From: CAZZKF01 sp964654995
GTDB taxonomy: Bacteria; Pseudomonadota; Alphaproteobacteria; CAZZKF01
Direction of reading: 5' to 3'
NCBI GenBank assembly: GCA_964654995.1
Contig: CAZZKF010000034.1
Span: 1 to 24,816, forward strand
DNA: 24,816 nt
In this document: piece by piece, positions 6,381 through 15,159 of the stretch
How positions within the stretch are numbered: the stretch's first letter is position 1
Layout: every line of letters starts with the position of its first letter
Notes under the pieces: generated by a model
Seen by the model: the letters and a program-made list of their open reading frames with translations, nothing else
Told to the model about the DNA's origin: nothing
The model's database searches: none
Position numbers and translations under genes: made by a program

Positions 6381-7558
6381 CGGGAATTCCCTGCCCTCCC
6401 CGCCCTCCTCTCCAGAACCGCGGCGGCGACCTTTTTCATGACGCTGGGCAGCGCCTGATCGTCGAGGCGGGCGACCGGCCACCAGAAGGCACCATCGGGA
6501 AGCGCTGCGCCCGTCGCACGCCCGGCCAGCACGGTGAGTTCCAGCTCGAAATGGGTGAACACGTGGCGCACCGGCGCCGGCAGACGTTGCCAGTCGGAGC
6601 CCCAGGGCGCGGCATCTTCGGGCGGCTCCCCGGCCATGGCATCATTCCCGTCCAGCCAGGGGGTCGAGGGAAATTCGATCATGCCGCCGAGCAAGCCATC
6701 CGGCGGGCGCGGGCGCAACAGCACTTCATGGCCGCCGGTGCCGGCCTCGCCGCGCGCGACCCAGAAGACGGTGCCGGTCCGCCTGGGCCGCGGGCGGCGT
6801 TTGGCTCGGCGCGGCAGCTCGGCGGTCAGTCCCCGGGCCCGGGCCAGGCAGGTCTCGCCCCACGGGCAGTCGGCGCAGTTGGGGTTTTTGGGCAAACAAA
6901 TGGTCGCCCCCAAGTCCATCAGTGCCTGGGCGAAATCGCCGGGCCGGGAGCCGGGCACCAGCGCCTGGGCACGCGCCGCGATCAGATCCCTGGCTTTTTC
7001 CGGCGGCGCATCGATGGCATAAGCCCGGGCGATCACCCGTTTGACATTGCCGTCGACGGCTGCCACCGGCTGCTCGAAGGCGATGGCGGCAATCGCCGCG
7101 GCCGTGTAGGGGCCGATGCCGGGCAGCGCCTGCAACTCTTTTTCGGTCGTTGGCCAAAGCCCGCCGCGCGCCGCAATCTCGCGCGCGCAGCGATGCAGAT
7201 TGCGGGCCCGGGCGTAATAGCCGAGCCCGGCCCACAGGGTCAGCACCTCGTCGAGCTGCGCCGCGGCCAGCGCCTCGACGCTCGGCCAGCGGCGCAGAAA
7301 CCGTCCATAATAGGGAATGACGGCGGCCACCGTCGTCTGCTGCAACATGATCTCGGAGAGCCACACGCGGTAGGGGTCGGGGCGCGCGCCATCGCGCCGG
7401 CGCCACGGCAGGCGCCGGGCGGCGCCTTCGTACCAGGCGAGCAGCCGGGCGGTACGCTCGGCGGGCAAAAGCTCTTCGGTTGCAGTGGCCGTGACCGTCA
7501 CATCGCAAGCCTTTTCGCGTTCTTTTTTGTGCGATCTTACTTGCGTCATCATAGCCAT
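6377..7558 (-). CDS. mutY: A/G-specific adenine glycosylase
   Basis: Removes adenine mispaired with 8-oxoguanine. It has 393 residues from the ATG at 7558. The helix-hairpin-helix glycosylase domain shows LPWRRR, WLSEIMLQQTTVAAVIPYY (catalytic Glu69) and LPGIGPYTAAAIAAIAF. AAVDGNVKRVIAR carries catalytic Asp169. The iron-sulfur loop follows the C-x6-C-x2-C-x5-C pattern (Cys221, 228, 231, 237). The C-terminal ~130 residues are the NUDIX-like domain that recognises 8-oxoG. The frame runs another 93 codons upstream, but that is GC-rich shadow reading antisense to the next gene. The first 20 residues (HKKEREK) are unusual, and the GTG at 7501 behind an AAGG is an alternative start. Confidence 0.96.
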   Translation of the reverse strand: MAMMTQVRSHKKEREKACDVTVTATATEELLPAERTARLLAWYEGAARRLPWRRRDGARPDPYRVWLSEIMLQQTTVAAVIPYYGRFLRRWPSVEALAAAQLDEVLTLWAGLGYYARARNLHRCAREIAARGGLWPTTEKELQALPGIGPYTAAAIAAIAFEQPVAAVDGNVKRVIARAYAIDAPPEKARDLIAARAQALVPGSRPGDFAQALMDLGATICLPKNPNCADCPWGETCLARARGLTAELPRRAKRRPRPRRTGTVFWVARGEAGTGGHEVLLRPRPPDGLLGGMIEFPSTPWLDGNDAMAGEPPEDAAPWGSDWQRLPAPVRHVFTHFELELTVLAGRATGAALPDGAFWWPVARLDDQALPSVMKKVAAAVLERRAGRAGNSR

Positions 7559-7622
7559 GCCATAATCTGGTTCCAGACTTAGGCGCCGGAGGATGGTGCC
7601 GGGAGCCGGCTCCGAAGGATGA

Positions 7623-8192
7623 ATGCCCGTGGCCAGACCACACCGATACGATCGCAGCGGACGGGTGCGGCGCGCCGGCGCGCTCTTGGGCGGCCTTCTC
7701 GGGCCGACCCTGCGCCGCCAGGGCTTCGCCCAGACCGAGATCGTCACCCGCTGGGGCGCCATTGTCGGGCCTGAGCTGGCCCGGGTCTGTCTGCCCGAGC
7801 GCCTCGCCTTTCCCCGCCGCCAGACCCGCGGCGCCACCCTGCATCTGCGGGTCGCCGGCGCCTATGCCACCGAGCTGCAGCACCGGGCACCGCAGGTGAT
7901 CGAGCAGATCAACACCTTCTTCGGCTATCCGGCGGTCGCACGCCTGGCGCTCACCCAGGGGCCGATGCCGGCGGCCGAGCTGCCGGCTGCGCCGGCGCCC
8001 GCGCCTTTGCCGGCACCCGCCGTCGAGGAAATCGAGACAGCCGTCGCGCCGACCCGGGACGCTGACCTGAAGGCGGCGCTCGCCCGGCTCGGCCGGCGCG
8101 TGCTGGCCCGGAATGCAGCCGACCCGACAGATGCCGCCGGCATCCCCGGGGCCACCCCGGACGCACAATCCCGGTCCCGCAAACGGCCTTGA
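7623..8192 (+). CDS. DUF721/DciA-like protein
   Basis: A 189-residue basic protein of the DUF721 family, whose best-known members (DciA) help load or operate the replicative helicase DnaB in bacteria lacking DnaC. The domain lies at ~residues 18-115: ALLGGLLGPTLRRQGF, then VTRWGAIVGPELARVCLPERLAFP, then TLHLRVAGAYATELQHRAPQVIEQIN. The rest is a Pro/Ala-rich, probably flexible tail ending in basic residues. The ATG at 7623 follows a GAAGGA ribosome-binding site. It is divergent from mutY by 64 bases and lies upstream of the dsbA-like and smc genes, a neighbourhood often kept in Rhodospirillales. The family is clear; helicase loading is inferred from homologues. Confidence 0.87.
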   Translation: MPVARPHRYDRSGRVRRAGALLGGLLGPTLRRQGFAQTEIVTRWGAIVGPELARVCLPERLAFPRRQTRGATLHLRVAGAYATELQHRAPQVIEQINTFFGYPAVARLALTQGPMPAAELPAAPAPAPLPAPAVEEIETAVAPTRDADLKAALARLGRRVLARNAADPTDAAGIPGATPDAQSRSRKRP

Positions 8193-8211
8193 TGCGGCAG
8201 GTCAGCGGTTA

Positions 8212-8240
8212 TTGTGCTCGCTTCCGCACTTCCCTATAAT
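8212..8240 (+). promoter_or_regulatory. Sigma-70-type promoter for dsbA-like and smc genes
   Basis: TTGTGC (8212-8217), a 17-base spacer, then a perfect TATAAT (8235-8240), lying 24 bases before the start codon of the DsbA-like protein in the 71-base gap after the DciA-like gene. Confidence 0.6.
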
Positions 8241-8263
8241 GCACAACATCTAGTAGGTGAAAC

Positions 8264-8893
8264 ATGAAGATACTCAGCATTTACCGAAATCTCGCGGGCC
8301 TGCGCGGCCTGATCGTGGCCTTGGCGGTGGCGCTCATCAGCACCGCGGCTGCGGCCGGCGCCGGCGACTTGCGCGATGGCGACATCCCCCTGGGCGCCGA
8401 GGACGCACCGATCACGGTGATCGAATACGCTTCCATGACCTGTCCGCATTGCGCCACCTTTCACAACACCGTCTTCCCGGCAATCAAGAAGAAATACATC
8501 GACAAAGGGGTGGTCCGGTTCATTTTCCGCGAATATCCCCTGGACGGGCTGGCGCTGCGCGCATCGATGCTGGCGCGCTGTGCCGGCAAGGACAAGTTTT
8601 ACGCCTTTCTCAAGGTCCTGTTTCACCAGCAGCGAAGCTGGGCCACCGCCCCGGACCCGATGGCCGCACTGGCCAAGATCGCCCGTTTCGGCGGCATGAG
8701 TGACGCCGACTTCCAGGCCTGCATGAAAAACCAGGAGCTGAGCCGCAAGATCGTCGGCACCCGCTATGACGGCCAGAAGACCTATGGGGTGAACGCCACG
8801 CCGACCTTCGTGATCAATGGCAAGACGCGCGCCGGCGTCATTCCGATCAACGAATTCGACCAGATCGTCGCCGATCTGGTGGGCACCAAGTGA
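8264..8893 (+). CDS. DsbA-family thiol:disulfide oxidoreductase, periplasmic
   Basis: A thioredoxin-fold protein of 209 residues that probably makes or rearranges disulfides in exported proteins. The N-terminus is a signal peptide (basic start, then LIVALAVALISTAAAAGA). ITVIEYASMTCPHCATFH gives the active site C60-P-H-C63, identical to the CPHC of classical DsbA. FIFREYPLDGLALRASMLARC and NATPTFVING (the cis-proline loop) complete the DSBA domain. It carries its own promoter and an AGGTGA ribosome-binding site, and precedes smc by 54 bases. The closest named group is the 'DsbA family protein / thioredoxin domain-containing protein' found beside smc in many alphaproteobacteria. No DsbB is nearby; an exported DsbD-alpha-like protein is encoded 14 kb away. 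Confidence 0.93.
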   Translation: MKILSIYRNLAGLRGLIVALAVALISTAAAAGAGDLRDGDIPLGAEDAPITVIEYASMTCPHCATFHNTVFPAIKKKYIDKGVVRFIFREYPLDGLALRASMLARCAGKDKFYAFLKVLFHQQRSWATAPDPMAALAKIARFGGMSDADFQACMKNQELSRKIVGTRYDGQKTYGVNATPTFVINGKTRAGVIPINEFDQIVADLVGTK

Positions 8894-8947
8894 ATCGGCG
8901 GCGGCGTTCAGATGAGCCTGGATTGACCGGATAGAAAGGATAACGGG

Positions 8948-11900
8948 GTGCAGTTTCACCGCCTCAGACTGTCCGGTTTCAAGTCGTTCGTCGATCCCAC
9001 CGAGCTTTATATCGAGCCGGGGCTGACCGCGATCGTCGGCCCCAACGGCTGCGGCAAATCCAATCTGATCGAGGCGCTGCGCTGGGTGATGGGCGAAAAT
9101 TCGCCCAAGAGCATGCGCGGCAGCGGCATGGACGACGTCATCTTTGCCGGCACCGCCAACCGCCCGGCCCGCAATCTGGCGGAAGTCACGCTGCTGCTCG
9201 ACAACGCCGAGCGCAAGGCGCCGGCCGCCTTCAATGATTCCGATCAGATCGAGGTGTCGCGCCGCATCGAGCGCGAAAGCGGCTCCGCCTACCGCATCAA
9301 CGGCCGCGAGGTGCGGGCCCGCGACGTGCAGCTTCTGTTCGCCGATGCCGCCACCGGCCCGCATGCCGCCTCGATGGTCAGTCAGGGGCGAATCGGCACG
9401 CTGATCAACGCCAAGCCGCGCGATCGCCGCATCATCCTTGAAGAGGCCGCCGGCATCATGGGGCTGCATTCGCGCCGCCACGAGGCCGAGTTGCGCCTGC
9501 GCGCCGCCGAGACCAATCTCGAGCGGCTCGACGACATCATGGCCGAGATCGAGGCGCAGCTGACCGGCCTCAAGCGTCAGGCCCGCCAGGCGGCCCGATA
9601 CCGGACCCTGAGCACTCGCCTGCGCCGGGCCGAGGCGCTGCTGCTCTATCTGCGCTGGCGCGAGGCGGAGACGCGTCTTTCGGAGGCCGGCGGACAGTTG
9701 CGCGAGGCCGAAGAGGCGGTCGCCACATGGACGGCGCGGGCGGCCGAAGCCAGCACCGCCCAGACGGAGGTGGCGGCGCGCCTGCCCGATTTGCGCCAGA
9801 GCGAGGCGGAGGCGGCAGCCGCGCTGCATCGCCTGGCCGCGGCCCGCGACAATCTCGATCTCGAGGAACGCCGGGCCCGTGAGGCGGCCCAGACGCTCCA
9901 CGACCGGCTCGCCCATATCGAGCAGGATCAGGCCCGCGAGCAGGCGATGATCGAAGACGCACTGGCCAATATTGCCCGGCTCGAGGCCGAGCAGGCCGAG
10001 CTGGAAAGCCGCGATCCCGGCCGCCACGAAGACCGCGAGCGCGCCGCCGAAGCCCTGCGCCTGGCAGAAGAGCGCGCCGCGGCGGCCGAAAGCGAGCTTG
10101 ACCGATTGAACGAGCGCGCCGCCGGGGCCGAAGCCCGGCGTGCCAGCCTGGCGCGCGAGATTGCCGAGGCGCAAGCGCGCAGCCAGCGCCTCGAAGGCCA
10201 GCTCGAAGCCGCCCGTGCCGAAATCGCCGAACTCGAGGCGGCCAGTGATGGTGGCGATGACCCCGAGATCATGGCAACGCAGGTCGATGAGGCGCGGAGC
10301 GCGGTGGCGGCGGCCAAGGCCGCCTTCGAGGCTTCTGATCGCCGGCGCCAGACCACCAGTGCGGCGGAGGCGGATGCCCGGCGGCGCCTCCAGGATGCCG
10401 AAGGACAGGCGGCGCGTCTCAATGCCGAAGCCTCGGCACTGGCCGAGCTGCTGGCCAGCGGCAGCGGCGAAGATTTCCCGCCGGTCATCGATTCGATTAC
10501 CGCCGCGCCCGGTTATGAGGCGGCGCTCGGTGCCGCACTAGGCGATGATCTGGAGACCACCCTGGACGCGGAGGCGCCGATCCACTGGCATGGCGCCGAC
10601 GTCGATTCGGGCGATCCGGCCCTGCCCAAGGGCGCCGAGCCCCTGGCCGATCATATTCAGGCGCCCGCGGCGCTGGCCCGGCGGCTTGCCCAGATCGGCA
10701 TCGTCGCCGTCGATCAGGGCCCGCGCCTGAGCCGGCAGCTCAAGCCCGGGCAGCGCCTGGTCAGCCTGGAGGGTGATTTGTGGCGCTGGGACGGCTATGT
10801 CGCCCGCGCCGGGGCGATCACCGCCGGGGCGGTGCGGCTCGAGCAGCGCAACCGGCTGGAGGAGCTATGGCGGCGGCTGAGCGAAGCGGATCGCGCCGTC
10901 AACGAGGCCCGCGAAGCGCACGAGCAGGCACAGCGCGCCATGCAGGCGGCGGTCGCCCGCGAACTCGAGTTGCGCCAGAACTGGCGCGAGGCCGAAGAGC
11001 GCCTGGCCGATGCCCGCGAGCGCCGGGCGCTGGCCGAAAAGGCGGCCTCGGGGCGCACCTCGCGCCTGGCCGCCCTGCGCCATCAGGCCCAGGGTCTGGA
11101 CCGCGATCTCGAGGACACCCGGGCCCGGATTGCGGCGGCACAGACGGCGCTTGACGAGCTTCCTCCGGTCGACGAGACCCGCACGGCCATCGCCGCCCAG
11201 CGCGACGAGGTGAACGCCTTGCGCTCGGCCCTGGCCCAGGCGCGGGCCACCTTCGACACGCTGCAGCGCGAAGCCGCGGCGCGGCGCCAGCGCCTTGAGG
11301 CCATCGCCGGAGAGCGCGACGCCTGGGAGGCCCGCGCCGCGGGTGCCCGGGCACAGCTGGAGAAGCTGGCCGAGCGCGCCGCCACTGCACGCAGCGAGAT
11401 CGAGCGCATCGCCGGCCGGCCGGCCGAAATCGAGACCCTGCGCGCCTCGCTGATGGACAAGATCACGCAGGCCGAAACCCGGCGCCAGCAGGCGGCGGAT
11501 GCCCTGGCCGAGGCGGAGACCACGCTGGCTGCACGCGACCGGGCGCTCAAAGAGGTTGAGGCCCGCCTCGCCGAGGCCCGCGAAAACCGGGTGCGGCTGC
11601 AGGCCCTCCTCGATCAGGCCAGCGACCGCAAGCGCGAGATCGAGGAGCGCATCGAGGAGGACCTCGGCTGCACCCCGGAGATGGCGGCGGAGATTGCCGA
11701 AGTCACCGGCAAGGACCTCGGCGAGCTTCCCGATATCGACACCGCGCATGCCCGCCTCGAGCGGCTGCGCCGCGAGCGCGAAAACATGGGCCCTGTGAAC
11801 CTGCGGGCCGAGGCGGAAGCCGCCGAGCTGGGTGAGCGCCTGGCCACCATGGAGTCCGAAAAGGCCGATCTGGAAGCGGCGATCCGGCGGCTGCGCCAGG

Positions 11901-12412
11901 CCATCGGCAGCCTGAACCGCGAGGGCCGCGAGCGTCTGCTGGCCGCCTTCGATCAGGTGAACCGCCATTTTGCCGAGCTGTTCCGCGACCTGTTCGGTGG
12001 CGGCAAGGCCTACCTGAAACTGACCGAGGCCGAGGATCCGCTCGATGCCGGGCTCGAGATCATGGCCCAGCCGCCGGGCAAGAAGCTGCAGACCATGTCG
12101 CTGCTCTCGGGCGGCGAGCAGGCGCTGGCGGCCTTGTCCCTGATCTTCGCCGTGTTCCTGACCAACCCGTCGCCGATCTGCGTGCTCGATGAGGTCGATG
12201 CACCGCTCGACGACGCCAATGTCGAGCGCCTGTGCGCGCTGATGGCGCGCATTACCGAGACCACGGCGACGCGATTCCTGATCGTCACCCATCATCCGAT
12301 CACCATGGCCCGGGTCGATCGGCTGTTCGGCGTCACCATGGCCGAGCGCGGCGTGTCGCAATTGGTTTCGGTGGACCTGGTGGGAACCGAGCAGCTTCTT
12401 GCCGTAGGCTAG
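8948..12412 (+). CDS. smc: Chromosome segregation protein SMC
   Basis: The ATPase of the bacterial condensin, which organises and separates sister chromosomes with ScpA and ScpB. It has 1154 residues. The Walker A motif GPNGCGKSN is at residues 31-39 after the family start LSGFKSFVDPTELYIEPGLTA-type segment. Two long Ala/Glu/Arg-rich coiled coils (~170-500 and ~635-990) flank a hinge at ~505-630. The C-terminal head carries the ABC signature LLSGGEQAL (1052-1060) and Walker B CVLDEVDAPLDD (Asp1081, Glu1082). The start is GTG at 8948 behind GAAAGGA. The coiled-coil composition generates very long shadow frames on the other strand. scpA and scpB are not in the window. Confidence 0.98.
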   Translation: MQFHRLRLSGFKSFVDPTELYIEPGLTAIVGPNGCGKSNLIEALRWVMGENSPKSMRGSGMDDVIFAGTANRPARNLAEVTLLLDNAERKAPAAFNDSDQIEVSRRIERESGSAYRINGREVRARDVQLLFADAATGPHAASMVSQGRIGTLINAKPRDRRIILEEAAGIMGLHSRRHEAELRLRAAETNLERLDDIMAEIEAQLTGLKRQARQAARYRTLSTRLRRAEALLLYLRWREAETRLSEAGGQLREAEEAVATWTARAAEASTAQTEVAARLPDLRQSEAEAAAALHRLAAARDNLDLEERRAREAAQTLHDRLAHIEQDQAREQAMIEDALANIARLEAEQAELESRDPGRHEDRERAAEALRLAEERAAAAESELDRLNERAAGAEARRASLAREIAEAQARSQRLEGQLEAARAEIAELEAASDGGDDPEIMATQVDEARSAVAAAKAAFEASDRRRQTTSAAEADARRRLQDAEGQAARLNAEASALAELLASGSGEDFPPVIDSITAAPGYEAALGAALGDDLETTLDAEAPIHWHGADVDSGDPALPKGAEPLADHIQAPAALARRLAQIGIVAVDQGPRLSRQLKPGQRLVSLEGDLWRWDGYVARAGAITAGAVRLEQRNRLEELWRRLSEADRAVNEAREAHEQAQRAMQAAVARELELRQNWREAEERLADARERRALAEKAASGRTSRLAALRHQAQGLDRDLEDTRARIAAAQTALDELPPVDETRTAIAAQRDEVNALRSALAQARATFDTLQREAAARRQRLEAIAGERDAWEARAAGARAQLEKLAERAATARSEIERIAGRPAEIETLRASLMDKITQAETRRQQAADALAEAETTLAARDRALKEVEARLAEARENRVRLQALLDQASDRKREIEERIEEDLGCTPEMAAEIAEVTGKDLGELPDIDTAHARLERLRRERENMGPVNLRAEAEAAELGERLATMESEKADLEAAIRRLRQAIGSLNREGRERLLAAFDQVNRHFAELFRDLFGGGKAYLKLTEAEDPLDAGLEIMAQPPGKKLQTMSLLSGGEQALAALSLIFAVFLTNPSPICVLDEVDAPLDDANVERLCALMARITETTATRFLIVTHHPITMARVDRLFGVTMAERGVSQLVSVDLVGTEQLLAVG

Positions 12413-12467
12413 GATAGGCTGTCATTTTCTGTTTGTTTTCAACCGCTTAAATGCGTCCTTTTGGCGC

Positions 12468-12496
12468 TTGACAGGCTTTGGGGCAGCACCTATGTT
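12468..12496 (+). promoter_or_regulatory. Promoter of the F0 ATP synthase operon
   Basis: A perfect TTGACA (12468-12473), a 17-base spacer, then TATGTT (12491-12496), preceded by CTAT-type context. This matches the alphaproteobacterial housekeeping pattern. It lies 43 bases before the atpI start, in the gap after smc. Confidence 0.72.
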
Positions 12497-12539
12497 GCAC
12501 CCGCCCGAAGCGATCCGGAGAGGCCGGCGAGGCAGCGGC

Positions 12540-12890
12540 ATGAGCCAGGATCGGAAACCGCCCTCGCTGGACGATCTGAAGGCCCGTATCGAGAAGGCTC
12601 GGCACGGGCTGGAGCCGGAGACACAGCGACCCGAAGAGGGCAAACAGCGCATCAGCGCCATGGCATTTGCATTGCGGGTCGGTGTCGAACTGGCGGTTGC
12701 GCTTGCGATGGGCGGAGGAATCGGCTGGCTTCTCGACCGCTGGCTGGGAACGATGCCGGGGTTCCTTCTGCTGTTTTTCTTTCTCGGCGCCGCCGCCGGG
12801 ATCAAGAACGTGTACCGCACGGCCCGGGAAATCGGCGCCGGCGGGGACGAAGGTGAAGACGGGGACGATCACGAATCGCCCCCAAATTAA
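12540..12890 (+). CDS. atpI: ATP synthase protein I (AtpI/AtpZ family)
   Basis: A small accessory membrane protein (116 residues) encoded first in the F0 operon and thought to help assemble the c-ring or transport magnesium. The N-terminal half is charged and cytoplasmic (MSQDRKPPSLDDLKARIEKA). It is followed by two membrane segments, ALRVGVELAVALAMGGGIGWLL (split here as ~residues 43-63) and GFLLLFFFLGAAAGIKNVY (~75-93), then an acidic tail. The GGGIGWLLDRWLGT loop is typical of the family. The ATG at 12540 is preferred: the frame can be extended to 12468, but that would overlap the promoter and adds residues unlike the family. It heads atpI-B-E-b'-b. Confidence 0.88.
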   Translation: MSQDRKPPSLDDLKARIEKARHGLEPETQRPEEGKQRISAMAFALRVGVELAVALAMGGGIGWLLDRWLGTMPGFLLLFFFLGAAAGIKNVYRTAREIGAGGDEGEDGDDHESPPN

Positions 12891-12956
12891 TGGGCGAAAC
12901 GCCGGGGCGTCCGCGCAGCGGGTGATCCGGGCACACGAGGGGCAACGAGGCGCGGC

Positions 12957-13691
12957 GTGGAACAGAATCCGCTCGAGCAGTTCGAAATCCATCGTTACGG
13001 GGCGCCGTTCGAAATCTTCGGGATCGACGCCTCGATCACCAATGCCTCGCTGGTCATGCTTCTGATCGTCGTGCTGACGACGTGGTTCTTCGGCTTTGGT
13101 GTACGCAAGAAGGCGCTGGTGCCGGGTCGTTGGCAATCGATGGCCGAGTTGACCTACGAGTTCGTCGCCAACATGCTGAACGAGACCGTCGGGCCCGGTG
13201 CCAAGCGGTATTTTCCCTTTGTCTTCACGCTGTTCATGTTCATCCTGGCGGCGAATTTGCTGGGCATGATCCCCTACGGCTTTACCGTCACCAGCCAGAT
13301 CATCGTCACCTTTGCGCTGGCCACCGTCGTCTTCGTGCTGGCCACCATCGTCGGCTTCGTCCGGAACGGACTGGGCTTTCTGAAGCTGTTCGTGCCCTCA
13401 GGCATGCCGGTTGTCCTGCTTCCGCTGCTGATCATGATCGAGCTCTTGTCCTATCTGTTTCGCCCGATCAGCCTGTCGGTGCGTCTGTTCGCCAACATGA
13501 TGGCCGGGCATACCCTGATGAAGGTCTTCGGCGGCTTCGTCTTCGCGCTGGGCTGGTGGGCCGGATGGGCGCCGCTCGGATTTCTCATCGCGCTCACCGC
13601 GCTGGAAATCTTTATCGCCCTTCTGCAAGCCTATGTGTTCGCCATTCTCACCTGCATCTATCTGAACGATGCTTTCCATCCGGGGCATTAA
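12957..13691 (+). CDS. atpB: F0F1 ATP synthase subunit a
   Basis: The membrane stator subunit that provides the proton half-channels next to the c-ring. It has 244 residues, starting at GTG (12957). Five to six hydrophobic helices are visible. The essential arginine is Arg176 in SLSVRLFANMMAGH, and GFLIALTALEIFIALLQAYVF-type sequence forms the last helices. The N-terminus NPLEQFEIHRY is the usual alphaproteobacterial form. It sits 66 bases after atpI and 83 before atpE. Confidence 0.97.
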   Translation: MEQNPLEQFEIHRYGAPFEIFGIDASITNASLVMLLIVVLTTWFFGFGVRKKALVPGRWQSMAELTYEFVANMLNETVGPGAKRYFPFVFTLFMFILAANLLGMIPYGFTVTSQIIVTFALATVVFVLATIVGFVRNGLGFLKLFVPSGMPVVLLPLLIMIELLSYLFRPISLSVRLFANMMAGHTLMKVFGGFVFALGWWAGWAPLGFLIALTALEIFIALLQAYVFAILTCIYLNDAFHPGH

Positions 13692-13774
13692 CGGACGGGA
13701 CGCGACGCTGTCGAAACAAGGGATCTTCCCACCACGCACCCGCGAAACTCACTTACCAAACGAGGAATAAGGTC

Positions 13775-14014
13775 ATGGAATTAGAAGCTGCCACTATACT
13801 CGGAAAACTGATCGGCGCCGGTCTGGCGACGGCCGGCCTGGGCGGCGTCGGCATCGGCATCGGCATCATTTTCGGGCATTTCGTCAGCGGCGCCCTGCGC
13901 AATCCGTCGGCCGTGCCGAAGGTGTTCGGCAATGTGCTGCTGGGCTTTGCGCTGACCGAAGCCGTCGCGCTGTATGCGCTGGTCATTGCCTTGCTCGAAT
14001 TGTTCCTGTTTTAG
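13775..14014 (+). CDS. atpE: F0F1 ATP synthase subunit c
   Basis: The proteolipid that forms the rotating c-ring; 79 residues as two membrane helices. Helix 1 has the glycine-rich GVGIGIGIIFG packing motif. The polar loop is RNPSAVPKVFGN. Helix 2 carries the proton-binding Glu62 in ALTEAVALYALVIAL. The ATG at 13775 follows GAGGAATAAGG. The same frame is open far upstream inside atpB, but only as an antiphase shadow. A second acidic residue, Glu75 in LLELFLF near the end of helix 2, is unusual where related sequences have a hydrophobic residue. No Na+-specific ligand pattern was evident to me, so a proton-driven ring is assumed. Confidence 0.97.
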   Translation: MELEAATILGKLIGAGLATAGLGGVGIGIGIIFGHFVSGALRNPSAVPKVFGNVLLGFALTEAVALYALVIALLELFLF

Positions 14015-14096
14015 GAACGACGCGTCGGGCAAGGTCATGGCGCCGGAATCGGACCTGACCGGCCCGTCAATCGGCGACTGACAAAGGCACGGAGCG

Positions 14097-14603
14097 ATGC
14101 CACAACTCGATCCTGAATTTTTCTCACCACAACTGGTGTGGCTGGCGATCACCTTCGGCCTGATGTATCTGCTGATGGCCTGGGTGGCGCTGCCACGGGT
14201 CGAGCAGGTGCTGACTGCCCGCGCCGAACGGATTGCCGACGACCTCAGCGCCGCCGAGGAATGCAACCGCCAGGCTGAGGAGGCTCTGGCTGCCTATGAG
14301 GCGGCGCTTGCCGAAGCCCGGGCCCGGGCCCATGAGATCGCCGCGAAGAACCGCGATCAGGTACGCCGGGAGCTTGAGAAGCACCGCGCCGACCTGGATG
14401 CCCGGCTGGCCGCCTCGATCGCCGAGGCGGAAGCCCGCATCCGGGCATCGACCGAAGCCGCCATGGCCAATGTCGCCGAGATCGCGGCACCGGTCGCCGG
14501 CGCCATCGTCGCCCGCCTGATCGGCATCGAGCCGGATTCGCAAGCGATCGACCGGGCAGTTCGTGTCGAACTGCCGGCCGCCGCCGGCGCCAGCGGAGCC
14601 TGA
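14097..14603 (+). CDS. atpF': F0F1 ATP synthase subunit b'
   Basis: One of two different b-type peripheral stalk subunits, as found in alphaproteobacteria and cyanobacteria (also called AtpX or AtpG). It has 168 residues. A short N-terminus (MPQLDPEFFSPQLVW) leads into a single membrane helix (~14-32, LAITFGLMYLLMAWVALP), and the rest is a charged Ala/Glu/Arg helix that would pair with subunit b. It lies 82 bases after atpE and four bases before atpF. Confidence 0.93.
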   Translation: MPQLDPEFFSPQLVWLAITFGLMYLLMAWVALPRVEQVLTARAERIADDLSAAEECNRQAEEALAAYEAALAEARARAHEIAAKNRDQVRRELEKHRADLDARLAASIAEAEARIRASTEAAMANVAEIAAPVAGAIVARLIGIEPDSQAIDRAVRVELPAAAGASGA

Positions 14604-14607
14604 TGCG

Positions 14608-15111
14608 ATGGCGTTCCTTACCGAACTCCTCCAAGATCCAGAATTCTGGATAACCGCGGCCTTTATCGGCTTCATCGCGTTGGCGATCTATTACCGTTTC
14701 CACACCCACATCGGCGAGGCTCTGGACAAGCGCGCCCAGTCGATCAAGGCCCAGCTCGAGGAGGCGCGACGCCTGCGCGAGGAGGCCGAAACCCTGCTCG
14801 CCACCTATCAGCGCAAGCGGCGTGAGGCCGAACGCGAGGCCGAGGACATCGTCGCCCACGCCCGCGAGGAATCCGAGCGCCAGGCGGCAGCGGCCAAGAA
14901 GGCGATGGAAGAGATGATCGAACGGCGCAGCCGCATGGCCGAGGAAAAGATCGCCCAGGCCGAGGCGGAAGCATTGAAACAGGTCAAGGTCGTCGCCGCC
15001 GAGGTCGCCACCCGGGTGGCGCGGCGCGTCATCGTCGACAGCCTCGACGAGGCCAAGGCCCGCGACCTGATCGATCAGGCGATCGCCGACCTCGACAAGA
15101 ATCTGCACTGA
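14608..15111 (+). CDS. atpF: F0F1 ATP synthase subunit b
   Basis: The partner stalk subunit, 167 residues. The membrane helix is at ~12-29 (EFWITAAFIGFIALAIYY), followed by the HTHIGEALDKRAQSIKAQLEEA turn typical of alphaproteobacterial b, then a long charged coiled coil with a C-terminal delta-binding region (VARRVIVDSLDEAKARDLIDQAI). The ATG at 14608, four bases after the b' stop, is chosen over the earlier in-frame GTG at 14563, which lies inside b'. It is the last gene of the operon; the F1 genes (atpHAGDC) are not here, matching the split operons of alphaproteobacteria. Confidence 0.95.
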   Translation: MAFLTELLQDPEFWITAAFIGFIALAIYYRFHTHIGEALDKRAQSIKAQLEEARRLREEAETLLATYQRKRREAEREAEDIVAHAREESERQAAAAKKAMEEMIERRSRMAEEKIAQAEAEALKQVKVVAAEVATRVARRVIVDSLDEAKARDLIDQAIADLDKNLH

Positions 15112-15121
15112 GGCGGGCCGG

Positions 15122-15140
15122 GCCGGTCGGCAATACCGGC
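15122..15140. terminator. Possible hairpin between convergent atpF and gcvPB
   Basis: GCCGGT (15122-15127) pairs with ACCGGC (15135-15140) over a seven-base loop, in the 48-base gap where two operons end facing each other. There is no T-run on either side, so termination is only a guess. Confidence 0.25.
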
Positions 15141-15159
15141 GCCTCGACTCATCCGAACA

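Noticed and set aside
6278..7582. 434-codon plus-strand frame opposite mutY
   Set aside because: Shadow frame; mutY has all catalytic and Fe-S residues on the other strand.
8234..10174. 646-codon frame on the minus strand opposite smc and the DsbA-like gene (and similar frames at 10865-12361)
   Set aside because: A shadow of GC-rich coiled-coil coding sequence; no domain, no ribosome-binding site, and the plus-strand gene is certain.
12413..12467. Rho-independent terminator after smc
   Set aside because: There are T-runs but no convincing stem in front of them.
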